35,760 bases of DNA from positions 1 to 35,760 of IMG/VR virus record IMGVR_UViG_3300002835_000558. One strand, 5' to 3'. The translations under genes and the position numbers were made by a program. Numbering within the stretch: the first letter of the stretch is position 1; every line of letters begins with the position of its first letter. A model generated the notes under the pieces. The model saw only the letters and a list, made by a program, of their open reading frames with translations, had not been told where the DNA came from and did no database searches. Positions 26,541 through 34,068 of the stretch are shown one piece after another. Source of the DNA: a virus.

Positions 26541-28019
26541 ATGTCAATAATTAATTCATATTTCAGCAAGAACAATACCCTTATATCAAATAGCTTTACC
26601 AATACAGGTAGAAACCCTGTAATGGAACTATTTTATGGTAATGTTGCCACAACTCAATACCCAAATAACTATAGCCGTTTTATTTTTGATTTAGATTTAA
26701 CTTTATTAAAACAACTAATTTTTAACGGAACTATAACTACAGGGTGTACAGATAATATGACGCATACTTTAAGAATGACAAATACGTCTACTTTTGATGC
26801 CGAACTATTAAACACACTCACGTCTCAAATGAGAATGAGAGCCACTTCATTTGATTTAATCTTATTTAGAATCCCTTATTTAAATAATAATCCGTCAACA
26901 CCTCAACTTTGGGATGAAGGTGTTGGGTATGATTTTGCGGATTTAATTTATCAATATAGTGAATCAGATAAAAACTTTTCAAATAGACCATCAAATTGGT
27001 ATCAAACAACAACTATTGGTGTTTGGCAACAACAGGGAATTTATAATAATAAAAATTTAGGTCCTGTTCCTTTTAGTGGAATTACCATTGTGGATACACA
27101 ACATTTTGAATTTGGTAACGAAAATATTGCTTTCGATATGACGGCAGAAATTAATGGTGTATTAAATGGTTCAATACCAAATGTATCAGGGTGGGGAATT
27201 GCATATAAACCTCAAGTTGAAAATCTTACAGGTCTTACCGATAACTATGAAGTTCAATTTTTTACTCGTCATACTCAAACATTCTACGAACCATATCTTG
27301 AAACAAGTTACAATGATTTAATTGAAGACGATAGAAATCAATTTACTTTAGGTAAAGTTAACAAATTATATTTATACCTATTTGATAATGGTAACCCAAT
27401 AAATTTAGATTACCCCCCAAATGTTGATATATTAGATATGATGGGTGATGTTATTCCGGGATTATCCGGATTAACAACGTGTCAAAGAACTAGAGGTGTT
27501 TATGAGGTTGTTATCCCACCTCTTATGGGATATCAAACTCCTTGTACATTTTCAGATAGATGGTACAACTTAAGTTATAACAACTTTCCACTTCCACAGG
27601 TATTAAATGATTTTACATTACAACCATTTAAAAATGCAATTCAAATTGGTGTTGTATCCGCAAACCCATTATTATACGGATTTGATTTTTACGGATTAAA
27701 ACAAGATGAACAAATTGTAAATACGGATACTCGTAAAGTAGGTGTAATTATTAAACAAGCTTATACAACCCAAAATTTATTATTAAACGTGGATGCGTCA
27801 TATAGAATTTATGTTAAAGAGGGGACAACTGAAGTACAAGTTCAAGGGTGGACAAAAATTAATAGAACACCTAACGAATACTATTTTATATTTGATAGTA
27901 GAGACAAAATACCAAATGAATATTTCATTGATATACAAGTAATTAGTAGCGGTGAAATAAACACATATAAACGACAAATTAAATTTCAAGTGGTAAATAC
28001 AAAATATTTACAATTATAA
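26541..28019 (+). CDS. Predicted virion structural protein
   Basis: 492 residues, not recognised. Mostly beta-type, with aromatic-rich strands and a long Asn/Thr-rich first half (NYSRFIFDLDLTLLKQLI, TTGCTDNMTHTLRMTNTST). A middle segment repeats ideas of carbohydrate-binding beta-sandwiches (YEVQFFTRHTQTFYEPYLE) and the C-terminal 110 residues look like an Ig-like or fibronectin-like domain (DASYRIYVKEGTTEVQVQGW ... EYFIDIQVISSG). It lies after the hub gene and has its own upstream TATTTATA motif. A baseplate or tail-fibre-attachment role is inferred from context. Confidence 0.6.
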   Translation: MSIINSYFSKNNTLISNSFTNTGRNPVMELFYGNVATTQYPNNYSRFIFDLDLTLLKQLIFNGTITTGCTDNMTHTLRMTNTSTFDAELLNTLTSQMRMRATSFDLILFRIPYLNNNPSTPQLWDEGVGYDFADLIYQYSESDKNFSNRPSNWYQTTTIGVWQQQGIYNNKNLGPVPFSGITIVDTQHFEFGNENIAFDMTAEINGVLNGSIPNVSGWGIAYKPQVENLTGLTDNYEVQFFTRHTQTFYEPYLETSYNDLIEDDRNQFTLGKVNKLYLYLFDNGNPINLDYPPNVDILDMMGDVIPGLSGLTTCQRTRGVYEVVIPPLMGYQTPCTFSDRWYNLSYNNFPLPQVLNDFTLQPFKNAIQIGVVSANPLLYGFDFYGLKQDEQIVNTDTRKVGVIIKQAYTTQNLLLNVDASYRIYVKEGTTEVQVQGWTKINRTPNEYYFIFDSRDKIPNEYFIDIQVISSGEINTYKRQIKFQVVNTKYLQL

Positions 28020-28021
28020 GA

Positions 28022-28029
28022 TATTTATA
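28022..28029 (+). promoter_or_regulatory. TATTTATA motif before 28043
   Basis: AGATATTTATAAATAAA, 13 nt before the ATG and 2 nt after the preceding stop. The sequence contains both TATTTATA and TATAAATA overlapping. Candidate late promoter. Confidence 0.45.
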
Positions 28030-28042
28030 AATAAAAAAAATT

Positions 28043-28420
28043 ATGGGATATAATGTTAATGTAACCGCAACAACTTGTGAAGGAATATCACAATTAATTA
28101 TTTTACCGGGTGATGTAGAATTTGACGAAAGTAAAATTTATCAATTACCTACCGGACAATGTGTATCGTTAACTTCAGGAGATACTGTTGGATTTTACGC
28201 AAATTCAATGATAATTGCGGGGCCATTTGACACCTGTGACGAATGTGCTGAACCAACTATAGCTAATGATGGTGGTAATGGTGGATTAGTTTGTCAAGAT
28301 AATTGTAGTGGAGGAACATTTACTATTGTCCCACCACACCCTGTTTATACTAATGGACAAAATCAAGCTATCGTACAATTAAACGCAATCACAATTGGTG
28401 GTAATGGATTAAACTCATAA
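28043..28420 (+). CDS. Small beta-rich hypothetical protein
   Basis: 125 residues, not recognised. Strand-rich throughout, with Cys pairs (TCDECAEPT, CQDNCSGG) and a Gly-rich centre (NDGGNGGLVC). No signal peptide. It follows the structural gene with its own TATTTATA motif and precedes the 28425 gene by 4 nt. A small virion or tail decoration protein is possible. Confidence 0.65.
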   Translation: MGYNVNVTATTCEGISQLIILPGDVEFDESKIYQLPTGQCVSLTSGDTVGFYANSMIIAGPFDTCDECAEPTIANDGGNGGLVCQDNCSGGTFTIVPPHPVYTNGQNQAIVQLNAITIGGNGLNS

Positions 28421-28424
28421 TAAT

Positions 28425-29102
28425 ATGAAAAGAGTAGTTAAATTATCAGAATCTAAATTAACTGAATTAGTTAAACGAATTATGTCTGAACAAGATAGTG
28501 AAAGATATATGTTTTTTAGTAATTTAGAACAAATTCATAGACAAACAGGTTTATTATTAGAATTAAATAAAAACACTGTTGAAGGTATTTTAGATGGTGG
28601 ACACGATTGGGCTCAAGACCACGTATCAACCGCAAAAGAAAGCCTTGACCAAGTTTTTGATTTTATGATGAATGAAACTAAAAATGAAGACAATATAACT
28701 GTTTTAGAACAAGATTATTCTTCAGACACTGAAAGACCTACAAGTGACAGAGAACGTCAAGTAAAGTCCTTATTTGGTGATAAATATGGACAGTATATTC
28801 CTAACGATGTTATTAGATATATAAGAAAGAGTCCTGCTCAATTCATTAAGAAAATCTATCAAATGTACGGAGACAAGGTTTATGATTATCTTGATAAAGC
28901 AAAAAGTCAAAGTAATGATGAGGTAGTTTCTGAAGGTAAAAAGAAACCCGGTACTAAATTATGTGCTCGTGGTAAAGCGGCTGCTAAATCAAAATTTAAA
29001 GTTTATCCTTCAGCTTATTCAAACGGCTTTGCGGTTCAAGTTTGTAAAGGAACTAAAGCAGGGTTAGACGGTCAAAAGAGGTGTTCATCACCATATTGTT
29101 AA
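28425..29102 (+). CDS. Hypothetical protein with shared N-terminal helix and Cys/Lys C-terminal module
   Basis: 225 residues. The N-terminal helix SESKLTELVKRIMSEQ (8-23) resembles the core-protein segment SQEIKELVKESLTEQ and two others in this window, suggesting prohead targeting. A central acidic helix region follows, then SDRERQVKSLFGDKYGQYIPNDVI, and a C-terminal module (about 173-225) with KLCARGKAAAKSKFKVYPSAY and four Cys, rich in Lys. That module looks like short basic, possibly metal- or DNA-binding, elements seen in other large phages (from memory, not searched). A head-packaged DNA-binding protein is a reasonable hypothesis. The strong terminator starts 7 nt after its stop. Confidence 0.65.
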   Translation: MKRVVKLSESKLTELVKRIMSEQDSERYMFFSNLEQIHRQTGLLLELNKNTVEGILDGGHDWAQDHVSTAKESLDQVFDFMMNETKNEDNITVLEQDYSSDTERPTSDRERQVKSLFGDKYGQYIPNDVIRYIRKSPAQFIKKIYQMYGDKVYDYLDKAKSQSNDEVVSEGKKKPGTKLCARGKAAAKSKFKVYPSAYSNGFAVQVCKGTKAGLDGQKRCSSPYC

Positions 29103-29108
29103 AAATAA

Positions 29109-29133
29109 AAAACCCCCATTAATTGGGGGTTTT
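29109..29133 (+). terminator. Rho-independent terminator
   Basis: AAAACCCCC pairs with GGGGGTTTT around a short AT loop. It closes the 22439-29102 structural unit. A TATAAATA copy (29138-29145) follows it but is 65 nt from the next start. Confidence 0.88.
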
Positions 29134-29160
29134 ATTTTATAAATAATATTTCTTATTATT

Positions 29161-29191
29161 TTTGGTTATTTAAAAAATTTGTGTATCTTTG
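29161..29191 (+). promoter_or_regulatory. Bacteroidota-type promoter (TTTG / TATCTTTG)
   Basis: TTTG at 29161-29164, exactly 19 nt, then TATCTTTG at 29184-29191, matching the Bacteroidota -33/-7 consensus (TTTG, 19-21 nt, TAnnTTTG). The expected transcription start is near 29198, just upstream of the ATG at 29211. It implies recognition by the host primary sigma factor. Confidence 0.8.
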
Positions 29192-29210
29192 TCGTGTTAA
29201 AATTATTAAG

Positions 29211-29654
29211 ATGATAAAATACATAAAACGAAAATTAAAACGTAGAGCAGTTAGAAAAAAATTATTGCAGTTCCAAATAATTTATGATGTTGTTGACGCG
29301 GGTAAGTTAGCAGACATGAACGATTGTATGTTTATTTTTCGTAATACATTAAAACATCCAAGTTCTATCTATGAAATTGCTCCACTATCTTCACATAGAA
29401 TTATCGAAAATAAAAAATTGGGAGTGTTTGTAGTATTAGATGATAAAAAAATAACAATCATTAATCACGTTTGTTATTATAGTAATATTTCCATGACCGA
29501 TAGAGATTGGAATAAAATGGTTAGAATGTTCGATAATAGAGTTCAAGAAAATCGTATGAGAAGAATTGAACAAATGAAATCTCAAGTAGAACATTCATTA
29601 TCAAAGTTAAAGAATAAAATCTTACTTAAATCAAAAACCCCTACTATCGAGTAA
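29211..29654 (+). CDS. Basic hypothetical protein, probably early
   Basis: 147 residues, not recognised. A very basic N-terminus (KYIKRKLKRRAVRKKLLQ) is followed by a compact mixed domain and a C-terminal helix with many Arg and Met (RVQENRMRRIEQMKSQVE). The start is set at 29211 because the promoter -7 box lies across a possible upstream GTG (29181), so a transcript could not include it. Driven by a host-type promoter, it is probably expressed early. The 3' end overlaps the convergent gene by 11 bases inside a hairpin. A nucleic-acid-binding role is possible from the basic start. Confidence 0.75.
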   Translation: MIKYIKRKLKRRAVRKKLLQFQIIYDVVDAGKLADMNDCMFIFRNTLKHPSSIYEIAPLSSHRIIENKKLGVFVVLDDKKITIINHVCYYSNISMTDRDWNKMVRMFDNRVQENRMRRIEQMKSQVEHSLSKLKNKILLKSKTPTIE

Positions 29655-29664
29655 GGGGTTTTTT
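29633..29664. terminator. Bidirectional terminator inside overlapping 3' ends
   Basis: AAAACCCCTACT pairs with AGTAAGGGGTTTT (one bulged T) around ATCG. T runs flank both sides. The stop codons of the plus gene (29652-29654) and the minus gene (29644-29646) both fall within this hairpin. Confidence 0.85.
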
Positions 29665-30345
29665 AAATTCTTCTTTTAATACCTTTTTAATTATATTTCT
29701 TAATGATTCATTTTTTGAAGGGGTTTTTAGTCCATTTGGGACAACATCTTCTATAAGGGTGTCTTTGGTTATCTCAACCCATTCATTAACCGTATTTACA
29801 TCGTATGTATCAATGTGGTATGTACCATCCACACCTTTTTCCCACATACCAACAACGGTGTCTCTATTACCTTTTAATGTTTTACTTTTACTCTTATTAT
29901 TAAATTCAGATTCAAGGGTATTTACAAATGGGTCTAATTCAGATTTAATCCATTTTCTCAAACCTAATTCAATAGGACCATTGTATTCTCCGGCACTAAC
30001 GGTCGTTGTATTTTCATCAATAGGAACAATTTTCTTACCTTTACCAGGAGTTTGATTTAATACCCCACCTTCTTCATCATTCTGCTCCGGATGTTTTTTT
30101 ACGTATTTGGCAATTTTTCTTGATTCTTTCTCTATTTTAGATATTTTAGATTTTGGAGTACTCATCTCACCATCATAACTATCAAACGCTAATTCAGCAC
30201 TATCATATTTTGATGTAGGTACAGTAAATGGTTGTAGTTGCTCTTTATTGAACAATCTAACTCCCGGGCTCAAAGGAACTCTTACTTGTCCCGAGCCACG
30301 ATGACCGGTTGCCTCTTTAATTTGATTTTTGTTATTTTTATTCAT
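29644..30345 (-). CDS. Hypothetical protein with C-terminal shared helix
   Basis: 233 residues, not recognised. The N-terminal 40 residues are polar (NQIKEATGHRGSGQVRVPLS), followed by a lysine-rich helix region (SKISKIEKESRKIAKYVKKH) and a more ordered part (about 130-205, LRKWIKSELDPFVNTLE, GTYHIDTYDVNTVNEWVEI). The last 22 residues, beginning NESLRNIIKKVLKEEF, match the short amphipathic motif seen in the core protein and others. The start is at 30345 (MNKNNKNQ), with a TATTTATA motif 5 nt upstream, in preference to an upstream ATG at 30429 that would overlap the divergent gene. Confidence 0.65.
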   Translation of the reverse strand: MNKNNKNQIKEATGHRGSGQVRVPLSPGVRLFNKEQLQPFTVPTSKYDSAELAFDSYDGEMSTPKSKISKIEKESRKIAKYVKKHPEQNDEEGGVLNQTPGKGKKIVPIDENTTTVSAGEYNGPIELGLRKWIKSELDPFVNTLESEFNNKSKSKTLKGNRDTVVGMWEKGVDGTYHIDTYDVNTVNEWVEITKDTLIEDVVPNGLKTPSKNESLRNIIKKVLKEEFKKPLTR

Positions 30346-30350
30346 ATACT

Positions 30351-30358
30351 TATAAATA
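30351..30358 (-). promoter_or_regulatory. TATTTATA motif in divergent gap
   Basis: Minus strand TATATTTATAAG, 5 nt before the minus ATG at 30345; read on the plus strand it is TATAAATA, the T4 late core, 15 nt before the plus ATG at 30374. It could serve either gene. Confidence 0.4.
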
Positions 30359-30373
30359 TACAAAATTTTAATT

Positions 30374-30604
30374 ATGGAACAACAACAAGAACTATTCGGA
30401 AAATTATTTAATACAATCCCATTGTACAACGAAGACCATTTAGATGTCCTACTATCAACAATGGATAAAGAACAATCAATCTATATCCTAACACAAGCAG
30501 TTAGTTTTGCATTTCATTCAGGGATATTTTCATTGGGGGAATCTGAAATCATCTCAAAATCAATTAGAACTTTAAATAAAGTTGAAAAAAATGTTGTAGA
30601 GTAA
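30374..30604 (+). CDS. Small helical hypothetical protein
   Basis: 76 residues, helical, with no recognised motif (HLDVLLSTMDKEQSIYILTQ and SESEIISKSIRTLNKVEK). Probably cytoplasmic. It is divergent from the 29644 gene and starts 16 nt after the shared AT-rich motif; it ends 36 nt before the next gene, over whose -33 promoter element its end lies. Confidence 0.65.
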   Translation: MEQQQELFGKLFNTIPLYNEDHLDVLLSTMDKEQSIYILTQAVSFAFHSGIFSLGESEIISKSIRTLNKVEKNVVE

Positions 30605-30623
30605 AAAATAATAATTACATTTG
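30593..30623 (+). promoter_or_regulatory. Bacteroidota-type promoter (GTTG / TACATTTG)
   Basis: GTTG (30593-30596), 19 nt, TACATTTG (30616-30623), a good fit to the host -33/-7 consensus apart from the first base of TTTG. The expected start of transcription is near 30630, about 11 nt before the ATG at 30641. Confidence 0.7.
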
Positions 30624-30630
30624 TAAAAAA

Positions 30631-30638
30631 TATTTATA
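30631..30638 (+). promoter_or_regulatory. TATTTATA motif before 30641
   Basis: AAATATTTATATT, 2 nt before the ATG. Since the gene has its own host-type promoter, the motif here would be in the 5' leader, which argues for a translation or coincidental role at this site. Confidence 0.3.
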
Positions 30639-30640
30639 TT

Positions 30641-30895
30641 ATGAAAAAATTATTAATTATCTTGTTATTATTAGTTAGTGGTTTGTCGTTTTCTCAAGAA
30701 AAGAAAAAAGTTTCAACCAAAAAAATAGACCAAACCGTTACTCAAAAAATGGACTCCTTATCTAAAGTTTATAAAGTAAAAGTTATTGGCTCATATAAAA
30801 TAACCCATAACGATGTTTATGTTGAAGGAATTGTTTATGAAGACAAATCAGGAAATGTCCACGATAAAGAAACTAAAAGAATTAAAATTAATTAA
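30641..30895 (+). CDS. Small secreted/periplasmic protein
   Basis: 84 residues. MKKLLIILLLLVSGLSFSQ is a classic Sec signal peptide with an SFSQ cleavage region typical of Flavobacteria; no Cys follows, so it is not a lipoprotein. The mature part (about 64 residues) is basic then beta-rich (VYKVKVIGSYKITHNDVYVEGIVYE). A host-type promoter directly upstream implies early expression. An envelope-acting accessory such as superinfection exclusion is possible, but function is unknown. It is convergent with the 30906 gene, 10 nt away. Confidence 0.75.
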   Translation: MKKLLIILLLLVSGLSFSQEKKKVSTKKIDQTVTQKMDSLSKVYKVKVIGSYKITHNDVYVEGIVYEDKSGNVHDKETKRIKIN

Positions 30896-30905
30896 AAAAG
30901 GGTGA

Positions 30906-32036
30906 TTAAATACAACCTCCCTCTATTTTAAATCCTGTTGACCCCATTCCAGGACCCCCAATAGGTGCATAAACAAAAAATAAATTATTACCTTTACTAG
31001 TATCATATACTAATTCATATGGTGTAGTTCTTTTTTCATAAAGTACGAACTCTCTAACACCATTATTATATTGCTCTAATAAATTAACGAATCCTAAAGA
31101 AACTTCACCAGTACCTGTATTAGCTTGTAATATTGACTTTAATTTTTTCAAATCATTTTTGTTAATTAAATCTAATGAAATATTTTTTAATTTTTCGTTT
31201 TTAAAAATCAATGAAACTAATTCATCTATTGATGAAACATTTTTAGTAATTATTTTACTACCACTAACTGCAGGGGATTTTTGGTTATATATTTTAGTTA
31301 AACTATCAACCCACGCAGGTATATAATTTATTATATCATCCAAATATAATTCTGTAGATACATATCCGGTGTCTAATGTTATTTGTTTTTGAGTATCAGT
31401 AACAATTAATCTATCAGGCATTGTTCCCGTATCAAAACTCAATTTACCTTTATCATTTAAGTCATTTTGATATTTTGAAGGTAAAATTGCAATATAATTA
31501 TTCGATTTAGAACCTTGAACTCCTTCATAGTCAATGTTAAAGTTACACTTCTCAGTAGATTTTTCTGCGGATAAATTTAAAGTTACATATTGATATTTTG
31601 TATAGTCAGGGTGTTTAGAACCTTTGGTTTCATCCCACTCAGGACCTTGAGCTCCTAAATTATTAATTTTAATAGATATTTTATCACCTAATTTTGATTT
31701 TATATATTTTTCAACTTCCGAAGCTCTTAATTTGGATAAATCTCCTGAGTTTAACCCTACACCTTCATTTGGAACTTTCGATTCTGATGAATTAATCACG
31801 ATAGTGTTAAATGAACCTTTACCGGATTTTAAATAATCATTAATTTGTTTTATTGCATTATCAATTTCAGTAGTATTATTTAACTCATATTCACCACTAG
31901 GAAACGAATTTGAAATATTAAATTTTATAGGTTCTGTAATATCTTCTTTAATTAAATAAAGTTTTTTAGTAGCACTTTCATGAAGTCCTAAAATTCTATT
32001 TTTTTCTTCACTTGAAATTTCAAATAAATTTTTCAT
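30906..32036 (-). CDS. OmpA-like domain protein with prohead-type N-terminal tag
   Basis: 376 residues. The first 32 residues (MKNLFEISSEEKNRILGLHE then SATKKLYLIKED) form an amphipathic helix with two cleavage-type sites, L18-H-E20 and I29-K-E31, like T4 capsid-targeting peptides. Residues about 40-170 match the OmpA C-terminal (peptidoglycan-binding) pattern: IDNAIKQINDYL, TIVINSSES, then LSKLRASEVEKYIKSKLGD and a following strand. The C-terminal half has no recognised domain. Start at 32036 is preferred to an upstream ATG at 32108, which lies inside the terminator and promoter-like region. If packaged in the head, it could act on the cell wall during entry; inference. Confidence 0.6.
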   Translation of the reverse strand: MKNLFEISSEEKNRILGLHESATKKLYLIKEDITEPIKFNISNSFPSGEYELNNTTEIDNAIKQINDYLKSGKGSFNTIVINSSESKVPNEGVGLNSGDLSKLRASEVEKYIKSKLGDKISIKINNLGAQGPEWDETKGSKHPDYTKYQYVTLNLSAEKSTEKCNFNIDYEGVQGSKSNNYIAILPSKYQNDLNDKGKLSFDTGTMPDRLIVTDTQKQITLDTGYVSTELYLDDIINYIPAWVDSLTKIYNQKSPAVSGSKIITKNVSSIDELVSLIFKNEKLKNISLDLINKNDLKKLKSILQANTGTGEVSLGFVNLLEQYNNGVREFVLYEKRTTPYELVYDTSKGNNLFFVYAPIGGPGMGSTGFKIEGGCI

Positions 32037-32050
32037 AATTTTTCTTTTAA

Positions 32051-32058
32051 TATAAATA
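32051..32058 (-). promoter_or_regulatory. TATTTATA motif before 32036
   Basis: Minus strand TTATATTTATATT, 14 nt before the ATG, just downstream of the capsid-gene terminator, so the gene needs its own promoter. This is one of the clearest placements of the motif. Confidence 0.5.
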
Positions 32059-32068
32059 TAAGATAAAA

Positions 32069-32098
32069 AAAAAGAGGACAAATATTTGTCCTCTTTTT
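32069..32098 (-). terminator. Terminator after major capsid gene
   Basis: A perfect 30-base inverted repeat (AAAAAGAGGACAAAT with its complement) with T runs on both sides. It starts 21 nt past the capsid gene stop on the minus strand. Confidence 0.88.
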
Positions 32099-32118
32099 GG
32101 TATATCATAAGATATTGA

Positions 32119-34035
32119 TTATCTCAATTCTCTTAAGTCAAATGTTCTAACACCATCAACGGTAATTCTTCCGTAAAAACGGTTATTTACCATCTTTTTC
32201 GCGTAACGAGTCATTATACCTTTAATCGGTGTAAAGTTGAATGGGTTGTACATTGTAGGTGTTAATTGTAATGGTACATACGGAGCGTAAATGTATCCTG
32301 TGTCTAACAATGATGTTCCTTTGTGTCCAATTAACACTTGGTTAGCTGGGAAGTAAGGGTCACGGTAAACTTGGTAACGACCTGCTAATGTACCTACTCT
32401 TTCAATACCCATGTTGTATTGGTCTTGCTCAGGAGACGCATTAGATACGTGGAAGTACTCTAAATCATCAAAGATAGCTGAAACTTCAGAAGAAACAACA
32501 ATCCAGTTTGCTCCACCTCTTAATGTAGATTTGTGGATTTGTGCAGACAATTGGTTGATTGCTGTAATTAATGTTTGGTTCCAATCTTTTTGAGTATAAG
32601 AAGTTGTTTGAGAAATTCTTCTCCAACCATTGTAATCCCAACGTAAGTTCCATGCTGCACCTTTACGTAAATCTCTTAAGATTTCACGGTCGATTTCAGC
32701 CGCAACTTGTTCAGATAATAAAGCTGTTAATTCAGCTTCAGCATCGATGTTGTGGAAAGCCGCAACGTCTTGAGCTAACTCAGGAGACCATTGTGCTCTT
32801 AATTTTCTTTCTGTAACAGATACAGTAACTGAATCTAAATCGAAAGAAACCTCACCGATTTTATCTTCAAATTCTAACTCTTCGTAACGTCTGAAAGCCG
32901 CTGCGAATGAAGTTCCTGATACCGCAGTTTCGATAGTAGTACCTGTGTAACCATCTAAAGATGTAGAATCACAATCAGCACATACCGGACAAGATAAATC
33001 AACTTCTAACCAAATACATCCATCAGCGTCACAAACATTTTTGAATGAACCACCGTTACCTGTATTAGATGCTGTACCCGCTGGGTTACCTGAAGGGAAG
33101 TAAGTTTGAGTAGTATTACCATATTTCACAATACCTCTACCATAGATTTGAGTCACAACTCTAAATAATAAAGAACCTGTACTAACTGTACATGGTGAAG
33201 TTGAAGAAACAGTTAAACCATTTCCTGTGTAAACGATTAAGTCAGATAAGAATGATTCAGTATCCATTTCGTTACCATCAGGTCCGATTAATTTTCCTGC
33301 ACCTGTATCAGCAAAACCACACATTTTAATGATAACTTTTCTTGTGTTACCTGAAGCAATAACTGCTGCTCCATCAGTTGTTCCTGAAATGTTAGCATCA
33401 ACTAAAACTCCACCTGTCCATTTTTGGATAGTTGTAGTAGCAGTGATTGCTGACCAACGACCTTTAGAATAATCAAATAATCCTGGAGGGTCTAATTGAG
33501 CCTCATTTCCTTCATAGAATAAATCATAAAGATTTTTTTCGTATACAGGGTTATAAGTTCCTGAACCTGTAGTGTAACCTGCATTTGGATTACCACCTGT
33601 ACCGTTAGGTGAAGGTAATGTACCATCATTGTAGTTACCCGGAGCTCCAACAGGTGCATAGTGCTCACCTGAATATTGTCCTGCAATACCATCTTTATAT
33701 CCTTGGATTTTTGGTACAAAGTAGAATAATTTACCGATTGGTAAGTTCATAGCTTGTACAGAAACGATGTCATTCGCTAATAATTTAGAGAATACTCTTC
33801 TTACGATAGGAAATACAACAGTTTCGAATGAACCTGAAGACCCGTCAGAAGTTGCTTCGTTTATTAAGAAAGACGCTTGGTTCTCATATAACTGAGCTAC
33901 GTTTTCTCTTAAGTGACCTTTAAGACCTTCTAGAAATCCTAATTTGTCCCATTTATTAATTGTGTCCTCTTTAATAACTTTAAGGTGTTTTAACCCGATG
34001 TTACCAACTAGACCTGATTCTAATAATGCTCCCAT
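32119..34035 (-). CDS. Major capsid protein, T4 gp23-like
   Basis: 638 residues, longer than T4 gp23 (521). The N-terminal 60 residues are helical and end in FLINE-ATSDG, matching the T4 maturation site FLTE-A, so E60 is the probable cut. Then VVFPIVRRVFSKLLANDIVSVQ and MNLPIGKLFYFVP match the gp23 start of the mature protein. Residues 385-460 (EVSFDLDSVTVSVTERKLRA and LAQDVAAFHNIDAEAEL) are the most conserved gp23 block, and the C-terminus has DPYFPANQVLIGHKG and YVPLQLTP. An inserted region (about 115-370) contains C335, C340, C349, C352 and C355, possibly metal or disulfide linked. It follows the core protein gene with no terminator between. Confidence 0.93.
   Translation of the reverse strand: MGALLESGLVGNIGLKHLKVIKEDTINKWDKLGFLEGLKGHLRENVAQLYENQASFLINEATSDGSSGSFETVVFPIVRRVFSKLLANDIVSVQAMNLPIGKLFYFVPKIQGYKDGIAGQYSGEHYAPVGAPGNYNDGTLPSPNGTGGNPNAGYTTGSGTYNPVYEKNLYDLFYEGNEAQLDPPGLFDYSKGRWSAITATTTIQKWTGGVLVDANISGTTDGAAVIASGNTRKVIIKMCGFADTGAGKLIGPDGNEMDTESFLSDLIVYTGNGLTVSSTSPCTVSTGSLLFRVVTQIYGRGIVKYGNTTQTYFPSGNPAGTASNTGNGGSFKNVCDADGCIWLEVDLSCPVCADCDSTSLDGYTGTTIETAVSGTSFAAAFRRYEELEFEDKIGEVSFDLDSVTVSVTERKLRAQWSPELAQDVAAFHNIDAEAELTALLSEQVAAEIDREILRDLRKGAAWNLRWDYNGWRRISQTTSYTQKDWNQTLITAINQLSAQIHKSTLRGGANWIVVSSEVSAIFDDLEYFHVSNASPEQDQYNMGIERVGTLAGRYQVYRDPYFPANQVLIGHKGTSLLDTGYIYAPYVPLQLTPTMYNPFNFTPIKGIMTRYAKKMVNNRFYGRITVDGVRTFDLRELR
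33853..33864 (-). other. Predicted maturation protease site in capsid protein
   Basis: Codons for I58-N59-E60-A61. The T4 prohead protease gp21 cuts after L/I-x-E; the analogous T4 site is also followed by Ala. Cleavage after E60 would leave a mature subunit of 578 residues. Confidence 0.7.
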
Positions 34036-34068
34036 TTTTTTGGTTTTTATTAATTTTTTAGTTTATTT

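Noticed and set aside
29181-29210. GTG start extending the 29211 gene by 10 codons
   Set aside because: The extension overlaps the -7 promoter box, so its codons could not be on the transcript from that promoter.
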